From contig CP109468.1 in the NCBI GenBank assembly GCA_036227345.1, positions 6,634,001 to 6,698,000 on the forward strand: DNA of 64,000 nucleotides, in the 5' to 3' direction. Shown piece after piece: positions 8,062 through 16,494 of this stretch. The translations under genes and the position numbers were made by a program. The notes beneath the pieces were generated by a model. It was not told the origin of the DNA, did not search any database, and was given only the letters and a program-made list of their open reading frames with translations. Every line of letters starts with the position of its first letter. Position 1 is the stretch's first letter. The stretch comes from Streptomyces sp. NBC_01463. GTDB lineage: Bacteria > Actinomycetota > Actinomycetes > Streptomycetales > Streptomycetaceae.

Positions 8062-11000
8062 GTGACCAAGCCGCCTTTCACGCACCTTCACGTCCACACC
8101 CAGTACTCGCTGCTGGACGGTGCCGCGCGGCTCAAGGACATGTTCGAGGCGTGCAACGAGATGGGCATGTCCCATATCGCGATGACCGACCACGGCAACC
8201 TGCACGGCGCGTACGACTTCTTCCACTCGGCCGCCAAGGCCAATGTGACGCCCATCATCGGGATCGAGGCGTACGTCGCCCCGGAGTCGCGCAAGCACAA
8301 GCGGAAGATCCAGTGGGGCCAGCCGCACCAGAAGCGCGACGACGTCTCCGGTTCGGGCGGTTACACCCACAAGACGATCTGGGCGTCGAACGCCAAGGGG
8401 CTGCACAACCTCTTCAAGCTGTCCTCCGACGCCTACGCCGAGGGCTGGCTGCAGAAGTGGCCGCGCATGGACAAGGAGACCATCTCCCAGTGGTCCGAGG
8501 GCCTGATCGCGTCCACCGGCTGCCCCTCCGGAGAGGTGCAGACCAGGCTGCGGCTCGGACAGTTCGACGAGGCCGTCCAGGCGGCCTCCGACTACAAGGA
8601 CATCTTCGGCGAGGGCAAGTACTTCCTGGAGCTGATGGACCACGGCATCGAGATCGAGCGCCGGGTCCGTGACGGGCTCCTCGAAATCGGCAAGAAGCTG
8701 GACATCCCGCCGCTCGTGACGAACGACTCGCACTACACCTACGCCAGCGAGGCGACCGCCCACGACGCGCTGCTCTGCATCCAGACCGGCAAGAACCTCT
8801 CCGACCCGGACCGCTTCCGCTTCGACGGCACCGGCTACTACCTCAAGACGACGGACGAGATGTACGCCGTCGACTCCTCGGACGCCTGGCAGGAGGGCTG
8901 CGCCAACACCCTGCTGGTCGCGCAGCAGATCGACACCACCGGGATGTTCGAGAAGCGCGACCTGATGCCGAAGTTCGACATCCCCGAGGGCTTCACGGAG
9001 ATCACCTGGTTCCAGGAGGAGGTCCGGGTCGGGATGAACCGCCGCTTCCCCGGCGGGGTCCCCGAGGACCGGCAGAAGCAGGTCGAGTACGAGATGGACA
9101 TCATCATCCAGATGGGGTTCCCGGGGTACTTCCTGGTCGTCGCCGACTTCATCATGTGGGCCAAGAACAACGGCATCGCGGTCGGCCCCGGCCGAGGCTC
9201 CGCCGCCGGTTCGATCGTGTCGTACGCGATGGGCATCACCGACCTCGACCCGATCGAGCACGGGCTGATCTTCGAGCGGTTCCTCAACCCCGAGCGCGTC
9301 TCCATGCCCGACGTCGACATCGACTTCGACGAGCGCAGGCGCGTCGAGGTGATCCGGTACGTGACCGAGAAGTACGGCGCCGACAAGGTCGCCATGATCG
9401 GCACCTACGGCAAGATCAAGGCCAAGAACGCGATCAAGGACTCCGCCCGCGTCCTCGGCTACCCCTACGCCATGGGTGACCGGCTCACCAAGGCCATGCC
9501 CGCCGATGTCCTCGGCAAGGGCATCGACCTCAACGGCATCACCGACCCCAAGCACCCGCGCTACAGCGAGGCCGGCGAGATCCGGGGGATGTACGAGAAC
9601 GAGCCGGACGTCCAGAAGGTCATCGACACCGCCAAGGGCGTCGAGGGCCTGGTCCGGCAGATGGGCGTGCACGCCGCAGGCGTCATCATGTCCAGCGAGC
9701 CGATCGTCGACCACGCGCCGATCTGGGTGCGGCACACCGACGGCGTGACGATCACACAGTGGGACTACCCCCAGTGCGAGTCGCTCGGCCTGCTCAAGAT
9801 GGACTTCCTGGGCCTGCGCAACCTGACGATCATGGACGACGCCATCAAGATGGTGAAGGCCAACAAGGGCATCGACCTGGAGATGCTGTCGCTGCCGCTG
9901 GACGACCCCAAGACGTACGAACTGCTCTGCCGGGGCGACACGCTCGGGGTGTTCCAGTTCGACGGCGGGCCGATGCGCTCCCTGCTGCGCCAGATGCAGC
10001 CCGACAACTTCGAGGACATCTCCGCCGTCTCGGCCCTGTACCGGCCGGGCCCGATGGGCATGAACTCGCACACGAACTACGCCGAGCGCAAGAACGCCCG
10101 CCAGGAGATCACTCCGATCCACCCGGAGCTGGAGGAGCCCCTCAAGGAGGTCCTCGGCCTCACCTACGGCCTGATCGTGTACCAGGAGCAGGTGCAGAAG
10201 GCCGCCCAGATCGTCGCCGGGTACTCGCTCGGCGAGGCCGACATCCTGCGCCGAGTGATGGGCAAGAAGAAGGCCGACGAGCTGGCGAAGAACTTCGTCC
10301 TCTTCGAGGCGGGCGCCAAGAAGAACGGCTTCTCCGACGCCGCGATCAAGGCGCTGTGGGACGTGCTGGTCCCGTTCGCCGGGTACGCCTTCAACAAGGC
10401 GCACTCCTCCGCGTACGGCCTGGTCACCTACTGGACCGGATACCTGAAGGCGAACTACCCCGCCGAGTACATGGCGGCGCTGCTCACCTCGGTCAAGGAC
10501 GACAAGGACAAGTCCGCGGTCTACCTCAACGAGTGCCGCCGCATGGGCATCAAGGTGCTCCCGCCGAACGTCAACGAGTCCGAGTCGAACTTCGCCGCCC
10601 AGGGCGACGACGTCATCCTGTTCGGGCTGACGGCCATCCGTAACGTCGGCCAGAACGTCGTCGACTCGATCATCCGGTGCCGCAAGGCGAAGGGGAAGTA
10701 CAGCACCTTCCCCGACTTCCTCGACAAGGTCGAGGCGGTCGTCTGCAACAAGCGGACCGTGGAATCGCTCATCAAGGCCGGTGCCTTCGACGAGATGGGC
10801 CACACCCGCAAGGGCCTCGTCGCCCACCACGAGCCCATGATCGACAACGTGGTGCAGGTCAAGCGCAAGGAGGCCGAGGGGCAGTTCGACCTCTTCGGCG
10901 GCGGCGAGGAGGACAGCGACGAGCCGGGCTTCGGGCTCGACGTGGAGTTCTCCGACATCGAGTGGGAGAAGTCCTACCTGCTGGCCCAGGAGCGCGAGAT

Positions 11001-11598
11001 GCTCGGGCTCTACGTCTCCGACCACCCGCTCTTCGGCATCGAGCACGTGCTGAGCGACAAGTCCGACGCGGCGATCTCGCAGCTCACCGGCGGCGAGCAC
11101 AGCGACGGCGCGATCGTCACCATCGGCGGCATCATCTCCGGCCTCCAGCGCAAGATGACCAAGCAGGGCAACGCCTGGGCCATCGCCACCGTCGAGGACC
11201 TGGCCGGCTCGATCGAGTGCATGTTCTTCCCCGCCACCTACCAGCTGGTCTCCACCCAGCTCGTCGAGGACACCGTCGTCTTCGTCAAGGGACGCCTCGA
11301 CAAGCGCGAGGACGTGCCCCGCCTCGTCGCCATGGAGATGCAGGTCCCCGACATCTCGAACGCGGGCACCAACGCCCCCGTGGTGCTGACCATCCCCACG
11401 GTCAAGATCACCCCGCCCATGGTCAGCCGGCTCGGCGAGGTGCTCAGCAGCCACCGCGGCGACACCGAGGTACGGATCAGGCTCCAGGGCCCCCGCAAGA
11501 CCACGGTGCTCCGGCTCGACCGGCACCGGGTGAAGGCCGACCCGGCGCTCTTCGGAGACCTGAAGGTGCTGCTCGGCCCGTCCTGCCTGGCCGGCTGA
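8062..11598 (+). CDS. dnaE: DNA polymerase III alpha subunit (DnaE1)
   Basis: The replicative polymerase catalytic subunit, 1178 residues, the usual length for actinomycete DnaE1. The N-terminal PHP domain starts at once (THLHVHTQYSLLDG, then MTDHGN) and keeps its metal-binding His and Asp residues. In mycobacteria this domain acts as the proofreading exonuclease. The polymerase core holds the catalytic PDVDIDF (Asp417 and Asp419). Helix-hairpin-helix and finger regions follow, then an OB-fold around residues 1010-1090 (VTIGGIISGLQRKM). GTG start with GGAGG upstream. It appears monocistronic, ends at a strong terminator, and is essential by family. Confidence 0.98.
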   Translation: MTKPPFTHLHVHTQYSLLDGAARLKDMFEACNEMGMSHIAMTDHGNLHGAYDFFHSAAKANVTPIIGIEAYVAPESRKHKRKIQWGQPHQKRDDVSGSGGYTHKTIWASNAKGLHNLFKLSSDAYAEGWLQKWPRMDKETISQWSEGLIASTGCPSGEVQTRLRLGQFDEAVQAASDYKDIFGEGKYFLELMDHGIEIERRVRDGLLEIGKKLDIPPLVTNDSHYTYASEATAHDALLCIQTGKNLSDPDRFRFDGTGYYLKTTDEMYAVDSSDAWQEGCANTLLVAQQIDTTGMFEKRDLMPKFDIPEGFTEITWFQEEVRVGMNRRFPGGVPEDRQKQVEYEMDIIIQMGFPGYFLVVADFIMWAKNNGIAVGPGRGSAAGSIVSYAMGITDLDPIEHGLIFERFLNPERVSMPDVDIDFDERRRVEVIRYVTEKYGADKVAMIGTYGKIKAKNAIKDSARVLGYPYAMGDRLTKAMPADVLGKGIDLNGITDPKHPRYSEAGEIRGMYENEPDVQKVIDTAKGVEGLVRQMGVHAAGVIMSSEPIVDHAPIWVRHTDGVTITQWDYPQCESLGLLKMDFLGLRNLTIMDDAIKMVKANKGIDLEMLSLPLDDPKTYELLCRGDTLGVFQFDGGPMRSLLRQMQPDNFEDISAVSALYRPGPMGMNSHTNYAERKNARQEITPIHPELEEPLKEVLGLTYGLIVYQEQVQKAAQIVAGYSLGEADILRRVMGKKKADELAKNFVLFEAGAKKNGFSDAAIKALWDVLVPFAGYAFNKAHSSAYGLVTYWTGYLKANYPAEYMAALLTSVKDDKDKSAVYLNECRRMGIKVLPPNVNESESNFAAQGDDVILFGLTAIRNVGQNVVDSIIRCRKAKGKYSTFPDFLDKVEAVVCNKRTVESLIKAGAFDEMGHTRKGLVAHHEPMIDNVVQVKRKEAEGQFDLFGGGEEDSDEPGFGLDVEFSDIEWEKSYLLAQEREMLGLYVSDHPLFGIEHVLSDKSDAAISQLTGGEHSDGAIVTIGGIISGLQRKMTKQGNAWAIATVEDLAGSIECMFFPATYQLVSTQLVEDTVVFVKGRLDKREDVPRLVAMEMQVPDISNAGTNAPVVLTIPTVKITPPMVSRLGEVLSSHRGDTEVRIRLQGPRKTTVLRLDRHRVKADPALFGDLKVLLGPSCLAG

Positions 11599-11617
11599 GC
11601 GGCCGTCCGCACACGCA

Positions 11618-11656
11618 CGAGAGGGGCGCCCCGCGAAAGCGGGTGCGCCCCTCTCG
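11618..11656. terminator. Bidirectional terminator after dnaE
   Basis: Long hairpin. Outer arms CGAGAGGGGCGC (11618-11629) and its complement (11645-11656). Inner CCCGC/GCGGG closes a GAAA tetraloop, with a single bulged T. It sits between dnaE and the converging small-protein gene. Confidence 0.88.
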
Positions 11657-11690
11657 GCTACCGGCCTGTGGCCGTACCGGAGAAGTCCGG

Positions 11691-11870
11691 TCAGTTGTGG
11701 CCGAAGCGCCGCTGATGCTTACGCGCAACATCGGCAGGGCTGCCCTGGGACTGCGCCTGGGGCTGGTTCTGCGACTCGAAAGCCGTCGACCGCGCCTCCT
11801 GCGCACCGCGCTCCGACTCGGAAGCGCGGTCCTGCTGGCTGCCCTGCTTGCGGTTCTTGTTCTTGGCCAT
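11691..11870 (-). CDS. Small hydrophilic conserved protein (59 aa)
   Basis: A 59-residue, highly charged and Gln/Ser-rich protein (MAKNKNRKQGSQQDR...), with no hydrophobic segment and probably largely disordered. Short hydrophilic proteins of this sort recur in Streptomyces, but I know of no proven function. The start is firm: a perfect AGGAGG lies 7 bases before ATG 11870, whereas the longer frame to 11951 has none. It converges on dnaE and is divergent from the NYN-domain gene. The strong ribosome binding site suggests it is highly translated. Confidence 0.75.
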   Translation of the reverse strand: MAKNKNRKQGSQQDRASESERGAQEARSTAFESQNQPQAQSQGSPADVARKHQRRFGHN

Positions 11871-11975
11871 GGTGTTCCTCCTAGGGGGACTCTCGGGGCC
11901 AGGACCGCTGTCAGATTCACATAACCGGATAAACATCGCATGTTGGATCATTACCGTGCGTAGCGAGGAGGTATC

Positions 11976-12008
11976 ATGCGCGCTTTTCCGGATCCGCCAC
12001 GCCGATGA
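11976..12008 (+). CDS. Possible 10-codon leader micro-ORF
   Basis: A 10-codon frame (MRAFPDPPRR, TGA stop) preceded by GAGGAGG four bases before its ATG. This is a better ribosome binding site than that of the downstream NYN gene 120 bases away. It may be a regulatory leader peptide or chance. Nothing else supports it. Confidence 0.2.
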   Translation: MRAFPDPPRR

Positions 12009-12130
12009 TCGAGTTCCGGCCGTTAACCCCGGCGTGGTCGGGCAGACTCGAAGGAAACCCTGAGTAAGCGGGTCGACCCATGACCGGACCCGCCGGACCG
12101 TTCCCGAATTCCTGGAAGAGGGTGGAACGC

Positions 12131-13471
12131 GTGGACCGTTGCGTCGTCCTGGTGGACGCCGGCTACCTGCTGGGCGCAGCCGCGAGCCTGCTGGCCGGAG
12201 AGCCCGCCCGTTCCCGCATCACCGTCGACCACGCGGCCCTGATCCAGGGACTGCGCGAGCGCGCCGAGGCCGATACGGAACAGCCCCTGCTGCGGATCTA
12301 CTGGTTCGACGGCGCCCCCGACCGCGTACCGCAGCCCGAGCACCGCCGGCTGCGCGTCATGCCGCGGGTGACGGTACGGCTGGGAGCCCTCACCCGCAGT
12401 GACGGGCGCTGGGCGCAGAAGGGTGTCGACGCGGCGATGCACGCCGAGCTCACCGAGCTCGCCAGGAACCGGGCCTGCTCGGACGTCGTCCTGGTGACCG
12501 GCGACGGCGATCTGCTGCCCGGCCTGATGTCCGCCAAGGAACACGGCGTCGCCGTCCACCTCTGGGCCGTCCAGGCCGCCGACGGCGACTACAACCAGTC
12601 CGAGGACCTGGTCGCCGAGGCCGACGAGCGGCGGGTGCTGGACCGGGCCTGGATCACCCGGGCGGTACAGGCCAAGGAGACCGGCGGCCCGTGCGCGCCG
12701 CCGCCCGCCCCGCGCAACCCCGAGATCGCCGCGATCCTCTCCGCACCGCTGCCCGAGGCGGCCCTCGCGGCCTCCGCCGAGCGGGCCTCGGAGGCCCAGG
12801 CGCAGGCCGAGGCCGTCCGCAACGGCACGTCCGCCCCGCCCGACGAGGCCACCGGACACGCCGCGAACGGCCACGGCGGCAGGGGTGTCCCGACCCCGAA
12901 GGACCTCGCGGGCACGCTGCGCGGCCCCGGCGCCCAGCCGGCCGCCCAGCACCCCGCCCACCCCGCCGCGCCGCCCGCCGCGGGTGCGACCCTGCGCTGG
13001 TCGTCCGACCGGGGCTGGGTGGAGCGCGGCGGCCCCCTCGGCGAGCCTCCGGAGACCGCGTCCCTGCCGACGCTCGCCCAGCTCACCAGCGCCGAACAGC
13101 GCTGGGCGGACCGGGAGGAGGACATCACCACGGTCGGCGGCGACCCCTTCGAGGTGGGGCAGGTCTTCGCCCGGCGCTGGATGGAGCGGCTGCCGGAGAC
13201 CGTCCACCTGCAGAAGCTGTCCACCATGTACCCCCGCATCCCGCACCGCATCGACGGCGAACTTCTGCGCTACGCCGCCCGATTCGGCCTGCTCGCCCAC
13301 AAGGACGACCAGATCGACGAGCACGACCGCTACGCGATCCGGGCGGGATTCTGGCGCGAGATCGACGTACGGGCGGCGGCGGAGCACACCCCGCCGGGCG
13401 CCGCCGAACGGCCCGCCGCGGAGAAGCCCGGCACCGGGAAGCAGGAGAAAGCGGCGGCGTCCGGGGACTGA
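12131..13471 (+). CDS. NYN-domain (PIN-like) protein
   Basis: About 446 residues. The N-terminal 165 residues are an NYN domain of the PIN-like nuclease superfamily, with acidic metal-site motifs VVLVDAGYL and VTGDGDLLP plus the central KGVDAAMHAEL. Such proteins are predicted RNases. A long Ala/Pro/Glu-rich disordered linker follows (about 180-330). It ends in a second folded domain of about 90 residues (FARRWMERLPETVHLQKL, PHRIDGELLRYAA) that could be a small nucleic-acid-binding module. GTG 12131 has GAGGG 8 bases upstream; GTG 12122 and ATG 12080 are in-frame alternatives. Stands alone, upstream of the ABC exporter. RNA target unknown. Confidence 0.8.
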   Translation: MDRCVVLVDAGYLLGAAASLLAGEPARSRITVDHAALIQGLRERAEADTEQPLLRIYWFDGAPDRVPQPEHRRLRVMPRVTVRLGALTRSDGRWAQKGVDAAMHAELTELARNRACSDVVLVTGDGDLLPGLMSAKEHGVAVHLWAVQAADGDYNQSEDLVAEADERRVLDRAWITRAVQAKETGGPCAPPPAPRNPEIAAILSAPLPEAALAASAERASEAQAQAEAVRNGTSAPPDEATGHAANGHGGRGVPTPKDLAGTLRGPGAQPAAQHPAHPAAPPAAGATLRWSSDRGWVERGGPLGEPPETASLPTLAQLTSAEQRWADREEDITTVGGDPFEVGQVFARRWMERLPETVHLQKLSTMYPRIPHRIDGELLRYAARFGLLAHKDDQIDEHDRYAIRAGFWREIDVRAAAEHTPPGAAERPAAEKPGTGKQEKAAASGD

Positions 13472-13582
13472 GGCCGCATCGGGACCCGGGGGCTCAACCC
13501 GGCCCGCGATTGCCGCGTTGATGTCCGATCGGTGCGGCCCCGGGCGTAATGCGGGTGCCCGGACCCCGTACCCTCGTACCTC

Positions 13583-14599
13583 GTGAGTACGGGCACAGCA
13601 CAGGCGCAGGCGGCGAACGGCACTGTGTGCGCGGTGCGTGATCTGGTCAAGACCTACCCCGCGGCCCGGGGCCGGCGCGGCACGCCCGCGACTCCCGAGG
13701 TACGCGCCACCGACGGCATCAGCCTGGACGTCCGGCGCGGTGAGATCTTCGGACTGCTCGGCCCCAACGGCGCCGGGAAATCCACCCTCGTGCGCCAGCT
13801 CACCGGGCTGATGCGGCCCGACTCCGGCAGCGTCGACATGCTGGGCCACGACCTCGTGCGCCACCCCGAGCGGGCCTCCCGGCTGATCGGCTACCTCGGC
13901 CAGGAGTCGACCGCGCTCGACGAGCTCACCGTCTCCCTCGCCGCCGAGACCACCGGGCGGCTGCGCGGCCTGCCGGTACGCGAGGCCCGCGCCGAACGCG
14001 ACGCCGTACTCGACGAACTCGGCCTCGGCGAGATCGCCGGCCGTCCGCTGAAGAAGCTCTCCGGCGGGCAGCGACGGCTCGCCTGTGTCGCGGCCGCGCT
14101 GGTCGGGGAGCGGCCGGTGCTCATCCTCGACGAGCCGACGACCGGGATGGATCCCGTCGCCCGGCGCGCCGTCTGGGCGGCCGTCGACCGCAGGCGCGCC
14201 GAGCGCGGCGCGACGGTGCTGCTGGTCACCCACAACGTCATCGAGGCCGAGACCGTCCTCGACCGGGTCGCCGTGATCGAACGCGGCAGGGTCATCGCCT
14301 GCGACACCCCGTCCGGGCTCAAGGAGCGGGTCGCGGGCGAGGTCCGGGTGGAGCTGGTGTGGCGCGAGCGGGCGCCGCTGGACGTCCCCGAGGTGGCCGC
14401 GCTGCGGGCGTCCGCGCAGGAGTCCGGGCGCCGCTGGGTGCTGCGGCTCGGGCCGGACGAGGCACGGGCCGCGGTCGCCGCGGTGACCGGCGGCGCGGCC
14501 TTCGCCGCGCTCGACGACTTCACCCTGGCGACGCCCAGCCTGGAGGATGTCTACCTGGCGCTCGGCGGGGACGCGACCAAGGGGCTGGTGAAGGCATGA
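13583..14599 (+). CDS. ABC transporter ATP-binding protein (ABC-2 type exporter)
   Basis: The 338-residue ATPase of a two-gene ABC-2 type export system. Walker A GPNGAGKST at 60-68, signature LSGGQ at 159-163, Walker B VLILDEP at 179-185 and the H-loop His217 are all intact. The fold and the C-terminal 70-residue tail resemble daunorubicin/multidrug-type exporters. The substrate cannot be deduced. GTG start at 13583, following MSTGTAQAQ. Its TGA overlaps an ATG (ATGA at 14596) that opens a tiny repeat-bearing frame leading to the permease gene. The ATPase is therefore likely co-translated with what follows. Confidence 0.92.
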   Translation: MSTGTAQAQAANGTVCAVRDLVKTYPAARGRRGTPATPEVRATDGISLDVRRGEIFGLLGPNGAGKSTLVRQLTGLMRPDSGSVDMLGHDLVRHPERASRLIGYLGQESTALDELTVSLAAETTGRLRGLPVREARAERDAVLDELGLGEIAGRPLKKLSGGQRRLACVAAALVGERPVLILDEPTTGMDPVARRAVWAAVDRRRAERGATVLLVTHNVIEAETVLDRVAVIERGRVIACDTPSGLKERVAGEVRVELVWRERAPLDVPEVAALRASAQESGRRWVLRLGPDEARAAVAAVTGGAAFAALDDFTLATPSLEDVYLALGGDATKGLVKA

Positions 14600-14715
14600 G
14601 CGTCATGAGTGTCATGAGTGTCATGAGCGGGATCAGTGCGGGGGCCGACGCGGCCGAGACGGACCGGTGCGGGTGCACGGCCGGACAGGGACCGAACAGG
14701 AGCAGCGCCAGGTGA
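14596..14715 (+). CDS. Possible 39-residue coupling ORF between ABC ATPase and permease
   Basis: A 39-codon frame that overlaps the ATPase stop as ATGA and the permease start as GTGA, exactly filling the gap. It opens with three tandem Met-Ser-Val triplets encoded by a 9-base repeat (ATGAGYGTC), giving four in-frame ATGs. The rest is Ala/Gly/Cys-rich without a recognisable domain. It may be a translated coupler that carries ribosomes from one gene to the next, or a chance product of the repeat. Confidence 0.3.
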   Translation: MSVMSVMSVMSGISAGADAAETDRCGCTAGQGPNRSSAR

Positions 14716-15587
14716 CGAGCATCGTTCCTGCGGAAGCGGTGTCCGGGCAGGCCGGGCCCGCCGGGACAACCGTGTCCCGTGGGCCGTCCGGCCCGGCCGG
14801 TGACGTCCGCGACGGGCAGGGCGGCCCGGTGGCCGCGCCCCTCGCGCCGCGGGCCCGGCTGTTCCCCTCGCTCGCCGCGGTCTACCGCGCCCAGCTGTCC
14901 CGGGCCAGGGTCGCCCGCATCCCGCTGCTCTTCGTGGCGACCTTCCAGTCCATCGGGATCATGGTCCTGATGCGCGGGGTCGTGGACGGGGGTTCCGAGG
15001 CGCGGGCCGTCGTCGCCGGGTCCACCGTCCTGGTCGTCGCCTTCGTCGCGCTGAACCTGCTCGCCCAGTACTTCGGGCAGCTGCGGGCGGGCGGCGGGCT
15101 CGACCACTACGCCACCCTGCCGGTGCCGCCCGCCGCGGTCGTGCTCGGGGCGGCCGGGGCGTACGCCTCCTTCACGGTGCCCGGCACGATCGTCACGGCC
15201 GTGACGGGCAGTGTGCTGTTCGGGCTGCCGATGACCCATCTGTGGGTGCTCGTCGCGGTGATCCCGCTCTCCGGGGCGGCCCTCTCCGGACTCGGCGCCG
15301 CTCTCGGGCTGCTCGCGCCGCGGCAGGAGCTCGCGACCCTCCTGGGGCAGCTCGGCATGTCCGCGGCGCTGCTGCTGGGCGTGCTCCCGGCGGCCCGGCT
15401 GCCGGAGCCGATCGGCTGGGCCCGTGACCTGCTGCCGTCCACGTACGGCGTGGAGGCGCTCTCCCGGTCCTTCGACGCCCACCCCGACTGGGCCGTCGTC
15501 GCCCTCGACCTCGCCGTCTGCGCCGGCGTGGGCGTCCTCTCGCTGGCCGTGGCGACCTGGGCGTACCGCAGGGCAGCGGTCCGGTGA
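14712..15587 (+). CDS. ABC-2 type transporter permease
   Basis: A 291-residue membrane protein, partner of the ATPase just upstream. A hydrophilic N-terminus of about 50 residues is followed by six hydrophobic segments (about 75-95, 105-125, 150-170, 178-200, 212-230 and 262-285), the ABC-2 membrane-domain layout. GTG 14712 is chosen because AGGAG lies 9 bases upstream. The frame can be extended to 14667, but without a ribosome binding site. Together the two proteins should form a dimeric exporter for a lipid, drug or polymer of unknown identity. A DUF2567 membrane protein follows after 34 bases and may share the transcript. Confidence 0.88.
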   Translation: MTSIVPAEAVSGQAGPAGTTVSRGPSGPAGDVRDGQGGPVAAPLAPRARLFPSLAAVYRAQLSRARVARIPLLFVATFQSIGIMVLMRGVVDGGSEARAVVAGSTVLVVAFVALNLLAQYFGQLRAGGGLDHYATLPVPPAAVVLGAAGAYASFTVPGTIVTAVTGSVLFGLPMTHLWVLVAVIPLSGAALSGLGAALGLLAPRQELATLLGQLGMSAALLLGVLPAARLPEPIGWARDLLPSTYGVEALSRSFDAHPDWAVVALDLAVCAGVGVLSLAVATWAYRRAAVR

Positions 15588-15621
15588 GGCGCGCCACAGG
15601 GACGCCTGGCACGATGGCACG

Positions 15622-16347
15622 GTGACAGCACCTCTGACGCCGCCGCACCAGCCCTCGCCCCACGAGCCGTGGCAGAAGCCGCCGAAGGGCGGCAGCCCCA
15701 CGGGTTCGCACCCCGGAGTCCTGCTGCAGTCGCCGCAGGAGCGGGAACTCCGCACGGAACTGCGCAGGGCGGCGCTGATCGCTGTCGCCGTGACGGTCGC
15801 CGGTGTGGCGCTCGGACTGCTCTGGCTGTGGCTGGCACCGAGGGTGCCGCTGGTCTCCGACGACACGGCCGTCTTCCTCAGCGACAGCGAGGGCGAGGAG
15901 GCGATCGGTGCCGACGGTACGTTCGTGCTCCTCGCGCTGGCCTTCGGCGCGGTGTCCGCTGCGCTGGTCTTCTGGTTCAACCGGCGGGGCGGCATCGCGA
16001 TCGTCGCCGGGCTCGCGGTGGGCGGTGTGCTCGGCTCGGTCCTGGCGTGGCAGCTGGGCACCCGGCTGGGGCCGACCGACGACGTGGTCGCCCACGCGCG
16101 TGAGGTGGGCAAGGGCGTGATCTTCGACGCACCGCTCGAACTGCATGCGAAGGGGGCGCTGCTGGCGTTCTCGCTGGCGGCGATGGCCGTGCATCTGGGG
16201 TTGACGGCGATGTTCGGGCCACGGGATCCGGAGCCGGAGTGGGGGGTGTACCACGCGCCTGTGGCCGCGCCGTCCGGGGACGCGCCCGCGCCGTCGCCGT
16301 CGTCCTCGCCCGAGTCGGGGCCGCCCGCTCCGCCGACGGGGGCGTGA
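15622..16347 (+). CDS. DUF2567 family membrane protein
   Basis: A 241-residue protein of the actinobacterial DUF2567 family. A Pro-rich N-terminus (1-50) is followed by four hydrophobic segments at about 53-73, 97-116, 122-142 and 172-195. The last forty residues are Pro/Ser/Ala-rich and cytoplasmic or disordered. Between the first two helices lies an acidic extracytoplasmic loop (DDTAVFLSDSEGEEAIGADG). Function unknown. GTG 15622 (VTAPLTPP) is chosen because residues upstream of it are read from the permease gene's sequence in another frame. No clear Shine-Dalgarno is visible. Confidence 0.75.
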   Translation: MTAPLTPPHQPSPHEPWQKPPKGGSPTGSHPGVLLQSPQERELRTELRRAALIAVAVTVAGVALGLLWLWLAPRVPLVSDDTAVFLSDSEGEEAIGADGTFVLLALAFGAVSAALVFWFNRRGGIAIVAGLAVGGVLGSVLAWQLGTRLGPTDDVVAHAREVGKGVIFDAPLELHAKGALLAFSLAAMAVHLGLTAMFGPRDPEPEWGVYHAPVAAPSGDAPAPSPSSSPESGPPAPPTGA

Positions 16348-16383
16348 GCGGGGCCGCTGCGCGGGGCTCGTCCCCTACCCGTA

Positions 16384-16409
16384 ACCGGGGCTCCGACCCG
16401 GGCCCCGGT
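16384..16409. terminator. Hairpin between converging genes
   Basis: 8-bp arms ACCGGGGC (16384-16391) and GCCCCGGT (16402-16409) with a 10-base loop, directly next to the 19-base intergenic repeat. It can terminate both the DUF2567 gene and the converging ybaK gene. Confidence 0.5.
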
Positions 16410-16428
16410 CCTCAATCGCCGGACGGGC
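16410..16428. repeat. Streptomyces intergenic repeat (copy 1)
   Basis: The 19-base word CCTCAATCGCCGGACGGGC occurs here and again at 46695-46713. I recall it as a common 3'-end element of Streptomyces genomes. Both copies lie downstream of minus-strand genes in convergent gaps, next to hairpins. Confidence 0.6.
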
Positions 16429-16494
16429 CGGGTTTTCGGGCTGGTCCGGCTCCTGATCCACCGGTCCTCAACGGAACGGTGCCGCCGTGAACGG

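Noticed and set aside
7984..11526. Very long open frame opposite dnaE on the minus strand
   Set aside because: It mirrors dnaE codon by codon, has a Val/Leu/Asp/His-skewed composition without domains and no ribosome binding site. Long antisense frames are expected in such GC-rich DNA.
14596..14635. CRISPR-like repeats
   Set aside because: A 9-base tandem repeat of four units without spacers, inside a coding junction.
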